64,000 nt of DNA, from positions 17,448 to 81,447 of the forward strand of contig JADKAE010000013.1 in assembly GCA_016715405.1 (NCBI GenBank). Reading direction: 5' to 3'. Positions 20,123 through 29,266 of this stretch are shown in pieces. The notes below the pieces were generated by a model that was not told the origin of the DNA, did no database searches, and saw only the letters and a list, made by a program, of their open reading frames with translations. The translations under genes were made by a program, and so were the position numbers. The DNA is from Saprospiraceae bacterium (GTDB lineage Bacteria; Bacteroidota; Bacteroidia; Chitinophagales; Saprospiraceae). Numbering within the stretch: position 1 is the stretch's first letter; each line of letters begins with the position of its first letter.

Positions 20123-20160
20123 CGATCCCACACTCTCACCCTCCCACACTCTCACACTCT
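20086..20160. repeat. GAGAGTGAGAGGGTGAG hairpin (family F1)
   Basis: Left arm 20090-20117 (GTGGGAGAGTGAGAGGGTGA core) and right arm 20126-20160 (CCCACACTCTCACCCTCCCA core) flank the GATCATCGATC centre. The arm supplies the first codons of the gene at 19364-20122. Confidence 0.75.
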
Positions 20161-20169
20161 TTTTGTCCA

Positions 20170-20504
20170 CTAGGCTTCAACCGTGGTATCTCTGACCTCG
20201 GCGCCCGGTGCGTTTTTCATCACCGACTCAACGCCGCCGTCTCTGCCGGCTTTGGTGCCGTACATCTGGCTCGTGCCGATGACTTGCTTGTTTTTTCCAG
20301 CAGGCGGAAAAAGAATTTGCCGCTGTCGCTGTCTACTTTTTCAAAATTAGCGGCGTCGGCAGCGTTGGTTTTTACTGAGTCGATGCCGCTTTTGCAGGTG
20401 GCTTTGCTGGCATAACCCTGACTCGAAAGAATGATCTCGCCGTTTTTGGCTTTCAGGCGGAAATAGAATTTTTCTCCGTTTTTGTCCTTGAAGATCTCAA
20501 ACAT
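20170..20504 (-). CDS. yegP: YegP family protein, two DUF1508 repeats (one frameshift)
   Basis: About 111 residues when the frame is corrected. It consists of two DUF1508 units: MFEIFKDKNGEKFYFRLKAK with GEIILSSQGYASKATCKSGI, and a second unit with FEKVDSDSGKFFFRLLEKN and the matching GTSQMYGTKAGRDGGVESV. The second unit is reached only after restoring one A in the A run near 20295; uncorrected, the ORF ends at 94 residues. YegP proteins are small cytosolic proteins of unknown function with a tandem beta-beta-beta-alpha fold. The stop at 20170-20172 is 10 nt from the adjacent hairpin. Confidence 0.88.
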
Positions 20505-20565
20505 GAGTGTCCGTTTTTTTTGTTCAAAATTGCATTAACGACAAATATGACGCGTATATTGCCTG

Positions 20566-21396
20566 TTAGTCACCTGCATGGAACACTAAAAGCGGCAAAC
20601 GGGTATGCTGGGCAATTTGCTTGGTTTGACTCTTGTGAAATAATTGCTCCCAGATGCCCCGGTGGTAGGTGACCAGTGCGATGGCGTCGGCTTTGTGGCT
20701 GCCGGCGTAATCCCTGATTGCCTCGGCAATGGAATGCCCGTTTTCTTCTACTTCGTTGATTTCGAAGCCGAAAGGAGGTTCCCCGGTTTTAAACAAATCG
20801 GCCAGCAGTTGTTCTTTGGCGTCTTCGAAAGCGTCCGGGGTTTCTTCAGAGCGCACGTGGACGAAGTGCAGCGTGGTTTTTATCTCGCTGTTTATATTTT
20901 TTAAATAATCGATCACCTCACTGTCGATGGCGTGAATATCACAGGCAAAGACCATGTGGCGCAACTCCTGGTACACGCTGTCGTTGGGAATCAACAACAC
21001 GGGGCATTTGGCGCGCTGGGCTACGGCTATCGATACGCTACCAAATACGCGGTTGATCCACCCGCTTGCGCCGGTAGTGCCCATCACAATTAGTTCGTAA
21101 TCAGGAGATTGCTCGGTGATGACGTCAGCGGGAAATCCAATCAGCAATTCGCTGCTGACGCGTACGCCCTTGGGTTTTTCTACAACTTTTACAAAATCTT
21201 TCAGGGCCTCTTCTTTGGCTTGCAAAAAAGACTCCACGCTCGGTATGACCAGCGAATCACCCGGCACTTCCGGGGTGAATACGTGGATCACGTGGATTTC
21301 TCTGCTCTTCCAGTGCTTGCTCGCTTCAATCGCGTATTGCAATGCCGCCTGGGCAGTTTCCGAGAAATCGATGGGAACTAAGATCTTTTTGAACAT
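20566..21396 (-). CDS. Tandem universal stress protein (UspA family)
   Basis: Intact, 276 residues, two Usp domains. The first begins MFKKILVPIDFSETAQAALQ and keeps the ATP-binding pattern G-2x-G-9x-G(S/T): GTTGASGWINRVFGSVS. The second domain (about 150-276, starting LRHMVFACDIHAID) is more diverged and ends QIAQHTRLPLLVFH, without a clear nucleotide-binding loop. Such double Usp proteins are cytosolic stress-response proteins. The gene is divergent from pgi; the spacer holds a GCTGAT hairpin. Confidence 0.92.
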   Translation of the reverse strand: MFKKILVPIDFSETAQAALQYAIEASKHWKSREIHVIHVFTPEVPGDSLVIPSVESFLQAKEEALKDFVKVVEKPKGVRVSSELLIGFPADVITEQSPDYELIVMGTTGASGWINRVFGSVSIAVAQRAKCPVLLIPNDSVYQELRHMVFACDIHAIDSEVIDYLKNINSEIKTTLHFVHVRSEETPDAFEDAKEQLLADLFKTGEPPFGFEINEVEENGHSIAEAIRDYAGSHKADAIALVTYHRGIWEQLFHKSQTKQIAQHTRLPLLVFHAGD

Positions 21397-21492
21397 GGCC
21401 TCAGTTTTTGTTTATACTCGCTAAAGCAATTATACGCATTTAACGCGAAATTACCGGGTGACTATTGTCAGTTGCGGGGTTGAACTTCGTCA

Positions 21493-21590
21493 ATATGCTG
21501 ATTTGCTGATGTGCTGATTTGCTGATTTGCTGATAACCTGGCACATTAGCACATTAGCACATTAGCAAATCAGCACATTAAATCAGGTTT
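21493..21590. repeat. Solo GCTGATTT hairpin (family F6)
   Basis: Left arm units GCTGATTTGCTGATGTGCTG (21494-21535), a short core (ATAACCTGGCAC), then right arm units ACATTAGCACATTAGCAAAT. It lies between the divergent usp and pgi genes, so here it does not follow a stop codon. The core resembles that of the copy at 50258-50346. Confidence 0.8.
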
Positions 21591-21624
21591 TCTCCCAGAA
21601 TAGTGCCAACTTTAAGTCCTCAAA

Positions 21625-23296
21625 TTGAATAATATGTTGCCAAGAAGAAATCCTACCACTACAAATGCCTGGGAATTGCTCGAAAAACACGCCCAGGACA
21701 TGCGTGAGGTGCATATGCGCCAATTATTTGCCGACGACCCCCGGCGCTACGAGCACTTTTCGCTCACTTTTGAAGATATGCTGGTCGATTTTTCAAAAAA
21801 CAGGATTAACGCGGAAACTATCAAGCTGTTGTTGCAACTGGCCGAGGAAACCCGCGTAGCCGATAGCATCGAACGGCTGTTTAGCGGCGACAAGATCAAC
21901 GAAACGGAAAACAGGGCCGTGTTGCACACCGCCCTGCGCAACCGCTCGAATACGCCGGTGGTGGTGGACGGCAAAGACGTGATGCATGCGGTCAATGTGG
22001 TACTCGACCGCATGGAGACTTTTTCCAATAATTTGCTGTCGGGCGAGTGGAAAGGCTACACAGGCCAGCGCATTACCGACATCGTCAATATCGGCATCGG
22101 CGGCTCCGACCTCGGCGGAGTGATGGTCACCGAAGCCCTGCGACCCTACTGGCAACCGGGCATGCAGGTCCATTTTGTTTCTAATATCGACGGCACACAT
22201 ATCGCCGAAACCTTCAAGCGCATCAAACCCGAGACGACGTTGTTTATGATTTCCTCCAAGACGTTTACTACGCAGGAAACCATGACCAACGCCTTCTCCG
22301 CGCGCAACTGGTTTTTGAAAACCGCCGGCGACGAAAGCCACGTCAGCAAACATTTCGTGGCTATTTCTACCAATGCCGCCGCCGTCGGTGAATTCGGCAT
22401 CGATCCAGCCAATATGTTCGAGTTCTGGGATTGGGTGGGCGGCAGGTATTCGCTCACCTCCGCCATCGGACTATCCATCGCCTGCACGATCGGCTTTGAA
22501 CATTTCAGGCACCTGCTCGATGGGTTTAACGCCATGGATTTGCACTTCAAACGCACGCCTATGGAGCGCAATATCCCGGTTTTGCTGGCTTTGATCGGCC
22601 TATGGTATACCAACTTTTTCGGCGCGGCTTCGGAAGCCATCCTGCCTTACGACCAATACATGCACCGCTTTGCCGCCTATTTCCAACAGGGCAATATGGA
22701 GAGCAACGGCAAAAGCATAGACCGCAACGGCCATCAAGTGTCGTATGCCACAGGGCCCGTGATATGGGGCGAACCCGGCACCAACGGCCAGCATGCTTTT
22801 TATCAGCTCATCCACCAGGGTACGGGCATTATTCCCTGCGATTTTATCGCGCCGGCTCAAAGCCACAACCCCTCGGCGACCACCACGACAAGCTGCTGTC
22901 CAACTTTTTGCCCAAACGGAAGCCCTCATGAAAGGCAAAACGGAAGAAGAAGCCGCCGAAGAATTGCAACAGGCGGGAAAAAGCGAAGGAGAAATCCGGC
23001 GACTGCTGCCCTACAAGGTTTTTGAAGGCAACAAACCCACCAATTCCATTTTGGTAAAACAAATCACCCCGCGCACGCTGGGTACGCTTATCGCCATGTA
23101 TGAACACAAAATTTTTGTACAAGGCGTAATTTGGAATATCTTTAGCTTCGATCAGTGGGGCGTCGAATTAGGCAAGCAACTGGCTAATTCTATTTTACCC
23201 GAATTGACCGCAAAAGACAAGGTCGCTTCCCACGATTCTTCTACCAATGGCCTGATCAATGCCTATAAAAATTGGAAAAACCAACCACACGGATAA
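21625..23296 (+). CDS. pgi: Glucose-6-phosphate isomerase (two frameshifts)
   Basis: Glycolytic enzyme converting glucose 6-phosphate and fructose 6-phosphate; about 555 residues, the classical long form. Visible motifs are VNIGIGGSDLGGVMVTEAL (sugar-phosphate site), SSKTFTTQETMTNA, WVGGRYSLTSAIGL (PGI signature 1 region), the catalytic Glu/Lys region DQYMHRFAAYFQQGNMESNG, GEPGTNGQHAFYQLIHQGT and, at the C-terminus, FSFDQWGVELGKQLA (PGI signature 2). Two one-base losses, in the C run near 22866 and the T run near 22905, move the last 130 codons through two frames. The family sequence is continuous when they are restored. An MFS sugar transporter starts 4 nt after the stop, suggesting a sugar-use operon. 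Confidence 0.96.
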
Positions 23297-23299
23297 ACC

Positions 23300-24592
23300 A
23301 TGCTCGACATTCAAAAACGACTGACCAAAAGCTTTTACGTACTCCTCAGCCTGCCCACTACTGCGATGGGCTTTGCGCTTTGCGTGCAAATTGCTGCGCT
23401 GAGCTGGATTCTGAATACCAAATACGGCCTCGACCTGGATAAGATCGGCCTGGTATGGGCATCGGGGCCCCTGGCAGGCATTCTTGGACAAGTCATTGTT
23501 GGCATTATCAGCGATAAGGTCTGGTTTTGGAATGGTCGCCGCCGACCTTTCATCCTCATAGGAGGCACGATTGCGGCCCTGATGCTCCTGGCATTGCCCA
23601 ACATCGGCGTCATTAACGAAAAGATGGGCATAGGCAGTCTGATCGGCGTGGCTATCACGGTAGCCCTCACACTCGACCTGGCTATCAACGTCAGCTTTAA
23701 TCCCACCCGCTCCATCATCGCCGACGTGACGCCCGCCGGGGCGGCCCGCACCAAAGGCTATACCTGGATGCAGACGATTTCCGGGCTTTTTGGGGTGCTG
23801 GCCTACCTGATCGGCGCTTTTATCAGCAATTATGTGCTCATTTATATGGGCGCCGTGCTGGTGCTGCTTTTTTCGTGGATTCCCATGTTTTTCATCAAGG
23901 AACCCCGCGACCTCAACGAACAGGCGGCTGCCGATACCGGCACAGTGAGTACCGTTACCAGTTGGACTGCTTTTTTAAAGATCTGTCTGGCCCACGCTTT
24001 TACCTGGCTGGGTGTACAAACCATGTTTATCTATAATTTTGCCTATATCAAGGAGATCATCATGGGCTTTAAAATTACCGAAGAACTCACGGCCACTCAA
24101 AATAACGACATCGGATTTGCCAACGGTATCGCTTTCGCCGTGCTCAACACAGTAGGGTTTTTGCTCCCGGCGTTGGTGCTGGAGCCGTTGACCGAACGCT
24201 TTGGAAGGGCAAAAGTGCACACCGCTTGTATTGCCATCATGGCCCTGGGTTACGCACTCATTTATTATGGTGGGCAATCGAATACGATGCTGTTTGTTTT
24301 TATGGCCGTTGTAGGCATCGGCTGGGGCGCCGTGGTGAGCCTGCCTTTTGCCATTATGTCGGAGGTGGTCGACCAACGCAAAATGGGCCTTTTTATGGGG
24401 CTGTTTAACCTGTCGGTGGTGCTGCCGCAGTTGGTAGCCTCCGGCTTGGGCGGTTTTATTAAAAATCAACCCGACAAAGGAGTCATTTATCTCATCAGCA
24501 TGCTGGCCCTGGCCGTTTCTGCAATACTGTGGCTGCTGGTGAAGGACAAAGGTACGCCATCGAAAGGCAAAATGGCGCCCGCGGGGCATTAG
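23300..24592 (+). CDS. MFS sugar transporter, SLC45/GPH-like
   Basis: Intact, 430 residues with about 12 hydrophobic segments. The loop 2-3 motif GRRRPFILIG is typical of sucrose/maltose-type (SLC45-like) transporters, as are SIIADVTPAGAARTKGYTWM and the second-half VVDQRKMGLFMGLFNL. It should act in the inner membrane as a proton- or cation-coupled sugar or glycoside importer. It sits 4 nt behind pgi, consistent with feeding a phosphorylated hexose into glycolysis. The substrate cannot be fixed. A GACTGTACGAC hairpin begins at the stop codon. Confidence 0.85.
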   Translation: MLDIQKRLTKSFYVLLSLPTTAMGFALCVQIAALSWILNTKYGLDLDKIGLVWASGPLAGILGQVIVGIISDKVWFWNGRRRPFILIGGTIAALMLLALPNIGVINEKMGIGSLIGVAITVALTLDLAINVSFNPTRSIIADVTPAGAARTKGYTWMQTISGLFGVLAYLIGAFISNYVLIYMGAVLVLLFSWIPMFFIKEPRDLNEQAAADTGTVSTVTSWTAFLKICLAHAFTWLGVQTMFIYNFAYIKEIIMGFKITEELTATQNNDIGFANGIAFAVLNTVGFLLPALVLEPLTERFGRAKVHTACIAIMALGYALIYYGGQSNTMLFVFMAVVGIGWGAVVSLPFAIMSEVVDQRKMGLFMGLFNLSVVLPQLVASGLGGFIKNQPDKGVIYLISMLALAVSAILWLLVKDKGTPSKGKMAPAGH

Positions 24593-24593
24593 G

Positions 24594-24703
24594 GCGACTG
24601 TACGACTTTACGACTATAAGACTGTACGACTTTATGACTTTACGAAAAAATAGACGCATAATCGTAAAGTCCTACAGTCGTAAAGTCGTAAAGTCGCAAA
24701 CTT
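24594..24703. repeat. GACTGTACGAC / GTCGTAAAGTC hairpin (family F2)
   Basis: Left arm units GCGACTGTACGACTTTACGA (24595-24642), spacer with AAAAAATAGACGCATAAT, and right arm units CCTACAGTCGTAAAGTCGTA (24661-24700). It starts 1-2 nt after the stop of the transporter gene. It has the same architecture as 36072-36207. Confidence 0.8.
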
Positions 24704-24753
24704 TACCCGCCTCCGGGCGTTTTACCATTAAATCTAAAAAACTCTCCCTAATC

Positions 24754-25987
24754 ATGCGCAAACATTTTTACTTGTTGATAGCCATTTTATTCGTGGCACA
24801 GTGGGGTTTCTCCCAGCAGAATGCCCTCCAGGAACTCAAAGTCGACGTCGTGTATTTGTCGTCTGACTACCTTGAAGGCCGCGAAACCGGCGCCAAAGGC
24901 GAAGCCCTCGCCGCCGAATACATCGCCCACCGCTTTCAGTCTATCGGACTCAAACCCAAAGGCGAAAACGATACCTGGTTCCACGATTTTGATTTTATAT
25001 TTAAATCCAACCCGCACGCCGCAGACGGCGAACCCCGCACCGGCATGAATGTGCTGGGCTATATCGATAACGGTGCGCCTTCGACGGTAGTGATCGGCGC
25101 CCATTACGACCACCTGGGCCACGGCAATTTCGGTTCGCTGCACGCCGGCGAAAAGGCCATCCACAACGGCGCCGACGATAACGCCAGCAGGGTGGCCGCT
25201 ATGCTGCGCATTGCCCAATATTTTAAGCGCACCGGAAAAGCAAAGGGAAATAACTACCTGTTTATCGGCTTTTCGGGCGAGGAGTTGGGCTTGTACGGGT
25301 CCAAAAATTTTGTCAATACCCCCACCATCGATAAAACGACCATCAACTACATGATCAACATGGACATGGTGGGCCGCCTCAACGACGAAAAAGTGCTGGC
25401 CGTAAACGGCGCTGGCACTTCGCCGGCCTGGAAATCGGTGATCGAGCAGATCAAAGTGGGCGGCATACAGGCCAAAACATCAGAATCCGGTGTAGGCCCC
25501 TCCGACCATACCTCGTTTTATCTCGAAAATATCCCCGTGTTGCACTTTTTTACCGGCCAGCACATGGATTACCACAAACCCTCCGACGATGCCCAACTGG
25601 TGAATTACCAGGGATTGCTGGATGTGTCCGATTTTATTATCGCCCTCATCGAAAACCTGGATGCACAAGGAAAAATAGCCTTTACCAAAACAAAAGACGA
25701 AGACGAAAGCCGCAAAGCCTCCAGCTTTAAAGTCACGCTCGGCGTGATGCCCGATTATGTATACAGTGGAGAAGGCATGCGCGTTGACGGCGTACTCGAC
25801 GGCCGCCCCGCCGCCGCCGCCGGACTAGAAAGAGGCGATGTGATTATCAAACTCGGCGACCTGGAGGTCAAGGATATTTATACCTATATGGACGGCCTGA
25901 GCAAGTTCAAAAAAGCGAAACCGCAAAGTGGTATTTAAACGCGGCGATAAAACGATGGAGAAGGAAGTTACTTTTTTGATTTGCTGA
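24754..25987 (+). CDS. M28 family zinc aminopeptidase with PDZ domain (two frameshifts near the end)
   Basis: The start at 24754 gives a signal peptide (MRKHFYLLIAILFVAQWGFS). The catalytic domain shows the di-zinc ligand set of M28: His/Asp in GAHYDHLGHG, Asp in HNGADDNASR, the Glu-Glu pair in FSGEELGLYGS, Asp in INMDMVGRL and His in HMDYHKPSDD. A C-terminal PDZ domain follows (about residue 320 on; AAGLERGDVIIKLGD). Losses of one G and one A near 25915-25930 break the last 20 codons; the restored end reads VVFKRGDKTMEKEVTF. The final stop lies in the first GCTGATTTGC unit of the neighbouring hairpin. It is an exported peptidase, likely periplasmic. Confidence 0.9.
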
Positions 25988-26440
25988 TTTGCTGATTTGC
26001 TGATGTGCTGATAATATACTAATTATTTGATTATGAATGAAAAGGAGAATTTAATCCTTGATCTTTCATTTGAATTTGCATTGGCAATTATCAGTTATTG
26101 TGAAGAACTTGAGTTACACCGCAAGTATATCATTAGCAAGCAACTCCTTAGGTCGGGCACTTCTATCGGCGCTAATGTCCGAGAAGCTCAAAGCCCGGAG
26201 AGTAAGGCTGATTTTGTTCATAAAATGAAAATTGCTGCGAAAGAAGCCAATGAAACTGAATATTGGCTGTCATTATGTAACAAAGCCTCCAGCTACCCCA
26301 ATTGTGATCATCTTTTTCCAACTCTTACAAGCATTCAAAAAATTTTGTCAAAAATCATTAGTAATACTAAAGCAAAATGATCAGCACATCAGCAAATTAG
26401 CAAATCAGCACATCAGCAAATCAGCACATCAGCACATCAA
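25979..26440. mobile_element. GCTGATTT hairpin with four-helix-bundle gene in the loop (family F6)
   Basis: The left arm 25979-26013 (GCTGATTTGCTGATTTGCTG core) and right arm 26380-26440 (CAGCACATCAGCAAATTAGC core) are reverse complements built of the same 7-8 nt units. The 350 nt between them is filled almost exactly by one AT-rich ORF (26033-26380). Solo hairpins of the same units without the gene lie at 21493-21590 and 50258-50346. Both arms abut the stops of the convergent flanking genes (25987 and 26437). Treating it as a mobile or formerly mobile element is an inference from these three copies. Confidence 0.6.
26033..26380 (+). CDS. Four helix bundle protein (23S rRNA-IVP / Avd-like family)
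   Basis: 115 residues, intact; the ATG at 26033 was preferred over a TTG two codons upstream. The family motif is clear: LLRSGTSIGANVREAQSPES with DFVHKMKIAAKEANETEYWL. The rest is four amphipathic helices, which in this family assemble as a basic pentamer. Relatives are encoded in intervening sequences of 23S rRNA and as the accessory Avd protein of diversity-generating retroelements, but no reverse transcriptase or rRNA is nearby. Base composition is distinctly AT-richer than the neighbouring genes, suggesting separate origin. The ORF lies exactly within the loop of a long repeat hairpin. The function at this locus is unknown. Confidence 0.93.
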   Translation: MNEKENLILDLSFEFALAIISYCEELELHRKYIISKQLLRSGTSIGANVREAQSPESKADFVHKMKIAAKEANETEYWLSLCNKASSYPNCDHLFPTLTSIQKILSKIISNTKAK

Positions 26441-27837
26441 CCAACGGGCATAATCTTAAGTTGTGGGTGTTGGCTGAGGTGTCGCAGAATAATCCGGGTG
26501 ATTTCGGGATTGCCCTGATAGCGGCGCAGGCAATCGTGCAAAGCCTCTTGATTGCCTTGCCAGTCGTCTTTATCAATATATCCAAAACCGCAGAAATTCC
26601 CGTTTTCAATTAAAAAAACAGCCCATTCCTGGCGGGTGCGGCCCTGGTCGAGGATGAAAAAATCCTGGTCGAAAGCGTAATACAACGCTTGTTGGGCTTC
26701 TTCCGCCCTGGCATTGTATTCCTCCGTGGGTTCTATGCCCACACAAGCGCCTTTGCACTGCTTGAGGTGAAAATTGAAGCAGGGCCCTTTGCCTGCCTGA
26801 ATGGAGGTAAAACAGGCGCAAAGCTCGTGAGCCTGAAGCACGTGTTGTAGTCGCCCGCGGGCATGGCTTATCTTGGGATACTCCGACAAAACCCTTAGAT
26901 TATTGCGCTCCCGGGCGGTAGTCACCTCTGCGATGTCGAAGCACAAATAACCTTCGGAGTTGTAAAAACTGTGGACAACATAAGGGAATTGCTTTTGCCG
27001 TTGGGCGCGGTTGACCGAGGGGCTGAGGCGTTTTATTTCATAGGATTCGAGCAGTAACGCGGCTAGCTCGCTGCCCGTGAGCTCAAATGTAATATCGTCG
27101 ACAAGTTGCTGCAGTTTGGCGGCCTTGGCCGATTGGTCGGCAAAGTGCTCGGCCACGCGTTTCCGGATATTGATGCTTTTCCCTACGTATACCACTTCCC
27201 CTCTGTCGTTGTGAAAATAGTATACTCCGCAACCTTCGGGCAGGTTGTTGATGCTGTCCATGTTCAGATTGCCCGGCAACCTGGATTCTTTGATGCCCAA
27301 ATTGACGAGGTGATGCACGTGCTCACGATTGACCCCTTGAGATAAAATGCGCTCAAAAAGCACGGTAGTAGCCAGGGCGTCGGCCATAGCGCGGTGGCGT
27401 TGGTCTACTTGAATGTTAAAATGGGTGATGAGATTGCCCAGGCTATACGACCTAAGCCCGGGAAAAGCCTGCCTGCTCAGCCGTACGGTGCACAGCTGTT
27501 TGCGGCTATACGAAAAACCCAGCCGGGCAAATTCTTCGCGGATAAAATTGTAATCAAAACGCACATTGTGCGCTACAAAAACGGCGCCTTCGGTAAGTTT
27601 TACGATATCGCGGGCTACTTCGTAAAATTTGGGCGCATGCCGCACCATCTCCTGCGTGATGCCGGTCAATTCGGTGATGCCGTAGGGGATGTAGCATTCG
27701 GGATTCAGCAACGTCTCGTAGGTGTCGACCACTTTGTTGCCGTCGTGCAGCACGATGGCAATTTCCGTGATTTTATCCCGGTGTGCCTGCCCACCAGTCG
27801 TTTCAATATCTACGATAGCATATAGCAAATCGCGCAT
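26437..27837 (-). CDS. DEDDh exonuclease fused to GIY-YIG (UvrC-like) nuclease domain
   Basis: Intact, 466 residues. Residues 1-170 are a DnaQ-type 3'-5' exonuclease: ExoI motif VDIETTGG, ExoII AHNVRFDYNFI, ExoIII HRAMADA (DEDDh). Residues about 195-275 are a GIY-YIG endonuclease domain of UvrC type (GCGVYYFHNDRGEVVYVGKS, NIRKRVAEHF). The remaining C-terminal region has conserved Cys (ELCACFTSIQ, FNFHLKQCKGACVG) as in UvrC- and Cho-like proteins. This fusion is common in Bacteroidota and actinobacteria and is presumed to act in DNA repair. Its TGA stop forms part of the first GCTGATGTGC unit of the adjacent hairpin. Confidence 0.92.
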   Translation of the reverse strand: MRDLLYAIVDIETTGGQAHRDKITEIAIVLHDGNKVVDTYETLLNPECYIPYGITELTGITQEMVRHAPKFYEVARDIVKLTEGAVFVAHNVRFDYNFIREEFARLGFSYSRKQLCTVRLSRQAFPGLRSYSLGNLITHFNIQVDQRHRAMADALATTVLFERILSQGVNREHVHHLVNLGIKESRLPGNLNMDSINNLPEGCGVYYFHNDRGEVVYVGKSINIRKRVAEHFADQSAKAAKLQQLVDDITFELTGSELAALLLESYEIKRLSPSVNRAQRQKQFPYVVHSFYNSEGYLCFDIAEVTTARERNNLRVLSEYPKISHARGRLQHVLQAHELCACFTSIQAGKGPCFNFHLKQCKGACVGIEPTEEYNARAEEAQQALYYAFDQDFFILDQGRTRQEWAVFLIENGNFCGFGYIDKDDWQGNQEALHDCLRRYQGNPEITRIILRHLSQHPQLKIMPVG

Positions 27838-27899
27838 GTTTGACGTATCTTTCGATTCGGCTATTCCCGAAAGGGCATGATTATTTAATAAACATTATC

Positions 27900-29189
27900 A
27901 TGGCAAATATAAAAAATTTTGTTTTAGTATGCCTGCTTTTGCAAATGGCTTGTACAACAAAAACGACCAAAGAAATCGGCACCAAACCGGAACCGCAGCC
28001 GGTGTTGACCGATACGCTGATTGCAGCGCAGCCGCCCGATACGATTGCCGCACCGGCGCCTCCCAAACCGGAAGGCATCGCAGTGGGCGCAGCCAGGGTG
28101 GGGGAGTACCTGCCCTTGCTGGCCGGACAAGGCGTTGCACTGGTGGTTAACCAAACCTCCACAATCGGCGGGGTGCACCTGGCGGATACCCTGCAATCGC
28201 TGGGCATACCGGTACGCGTGATTTTTGCCCCCGAACACGGTTTTCGCGGCCAGGCCGACGCCGGCGAGAAAATCACCGACGGCCGTGACCCCAAAACGGG
28301 CATTCCCATTATTTCCCTTTATGGTAAAAAGAAAAAACCGTCGGCTGAAGACCTCAAAGACGTGAGTTGGGTGATTTTCGATATTCAGGATGTGGGCGCC
28401 CGCTTTTATACGTACATTCAGACGATGCACTACGTGATGGAGGCATGCGCAGAAACGGGCATTCGTATGATGGTACTGGATCGCCCGAACCCCAATGGAA
28501 ATTATGTGGACGGACCTGTCTTAAAACCCGGGTTTCAGTCTTTTGTGGGCATTCACCCCGTGCCAATCGTACACGGTATGACGATCGGCGAATACGCCGG
28601 TATGATCAACGGCGAACGCTGGCTCAAAGACAGCCTCCAATGCCGGCTCACGGTCATTCCCGTAAATAATTATCACCACGAGCGGATATACGAGCTACCC
28701 ATCAAGCCGTCGCCTAATTTGCCCAATAACAGGTCTATTTATTTGTATCCCTCGCTTTGTCTGTTCGAGGGCACGGCAGTCAGTGTAGGCAGGGGCACCG
28801 ACAAGCAATTCCAGGTGTACGGCCATCCCGATTCTCCCTCGGCAATTATTATTTTACCCGAACCCAAACCGGGCGCTACACAGCCGCCGTTACAGGGCCT
28901 GCGATGTCGCGGCTTCGACCTGAGCAATTTGCCGGCCGATTCGCTTTTCCACGCCGCGCAAATCGATCTGGGCTACCTGATCGATTTTTACCAGGCTTTC
29001 CCCAATAAGGTCGACTTTTTTCTAAAAAACAATTTTATCGATAAACTCGCCGGCAGCGATGAATTGCGAAAGCAAATTATAGAGGGAAAAACAGAAGCGG
29101 AAATCCGGACAAGCTGGGAAGCCGATTTATCTCAATTCAAAAAAATAAGAGCAAAATATCTGCTTTATCCGGATGGAAATGATTGGTAA
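27900..29189 (+). CDS. namZ: Exo-beta-N-acetylmuramidase NamZ-like lipoprotein (DUF1343)
   Basis: The start at 27900 (20 codons inside the longest ORF) gives a lipoprotein signal with lipobox LQMAC. The mature protein of about 410 residues is a DUF1343 domain: VALVVNQTSTIGGVHLADTL, FAPEHGFRGQADAGE, FDIQDVGARFYTYIQTMHYV, VLDRPNPNGNYVDGPVL, and PNLPNNRSIYLYPSLCLFEG with GTAVSVGRGTDKQFQ. Family members remove terminal MurNAc from peptidoglycan fragments, feeding cell-wall recycling. The position is outer-membrane anchored, facing the periplasm. The length is normal for the family and the gene is intact. Confidence 0.92.
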   Translation: MANIKNFVLVCLLLQMACTTKTTKEIGTKPEPQPVLTDTLIAAQPPDTIAAPAPPKPEGIAVGAARVGEYLPLLAGQGVALVVNQTSTIGGVHLADTLQSLGIPVRVIFAPEHGFRGQADAGEKITDGRDPKTGIPIISLYGKKKKPSAEDLKDVSWVIFDIQDVGARFYTYIQTMHYVMEACAETGIRMMVLDRPNPNGNYVDGPVLKPGFQSFVGIHPVPIVHGMTIGEYAGMINGERWLKDSLQCRLTVIPVNNYHHERIYELPIKPSPNLPNNRSIYLYPSLCLFEGTAVSVGRGTDKQFQVYGHPDSPSAIIILPEPKPGATQPPLQGLRCRGFDLSNLPADSLFHAAQIDLGYLIDFYQAFPNKVDFFLKNNFIDKLAGSDELRKQIIEGKTEAEIRTSWEADLSQFKKIRAKYLLYPDGNDW

Positions 29190-29194
29190 GGGGG

Positions 29195-29266
29195 AATTAA
29201 AAATTAAGAATGAATAATGAAAAATGGGATACATTCTTCATTATTCATTCTTAATTCTTCATTCAA
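29195..29266. terminator. AT-rich inverted repeat between convergent genes (family F8)
   Basis: Left arm TTAAAAATTAAGAATGAATA (29197-29221) and right arm TTCATTATTCATTCTTAATT (29240-29262) enclose a short loop. It lies between the convergent stops of namZ and the T9SS protein, so it may serve as a bidirectional terminator. The arms again look like tandem AATTAAGAATGAATAATGAA-type units. Confidence 0.65.

Noticed and set aside
24529..24753. N-terminal extension of the M28 peptidase
   Set aside because: The long ORF upstream translates the F2 repeat and the end of the transporter gene; the ATG at 24754 gives a proper signal peptide.
25979..26440. Diversity-generating retroelement accessory gene (Avd)
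   Set aside because: The four-helix-bundle family includes Avd, but no reverse transcriptase, template repeat or variable-repeat target gene is present anywhere in the window.
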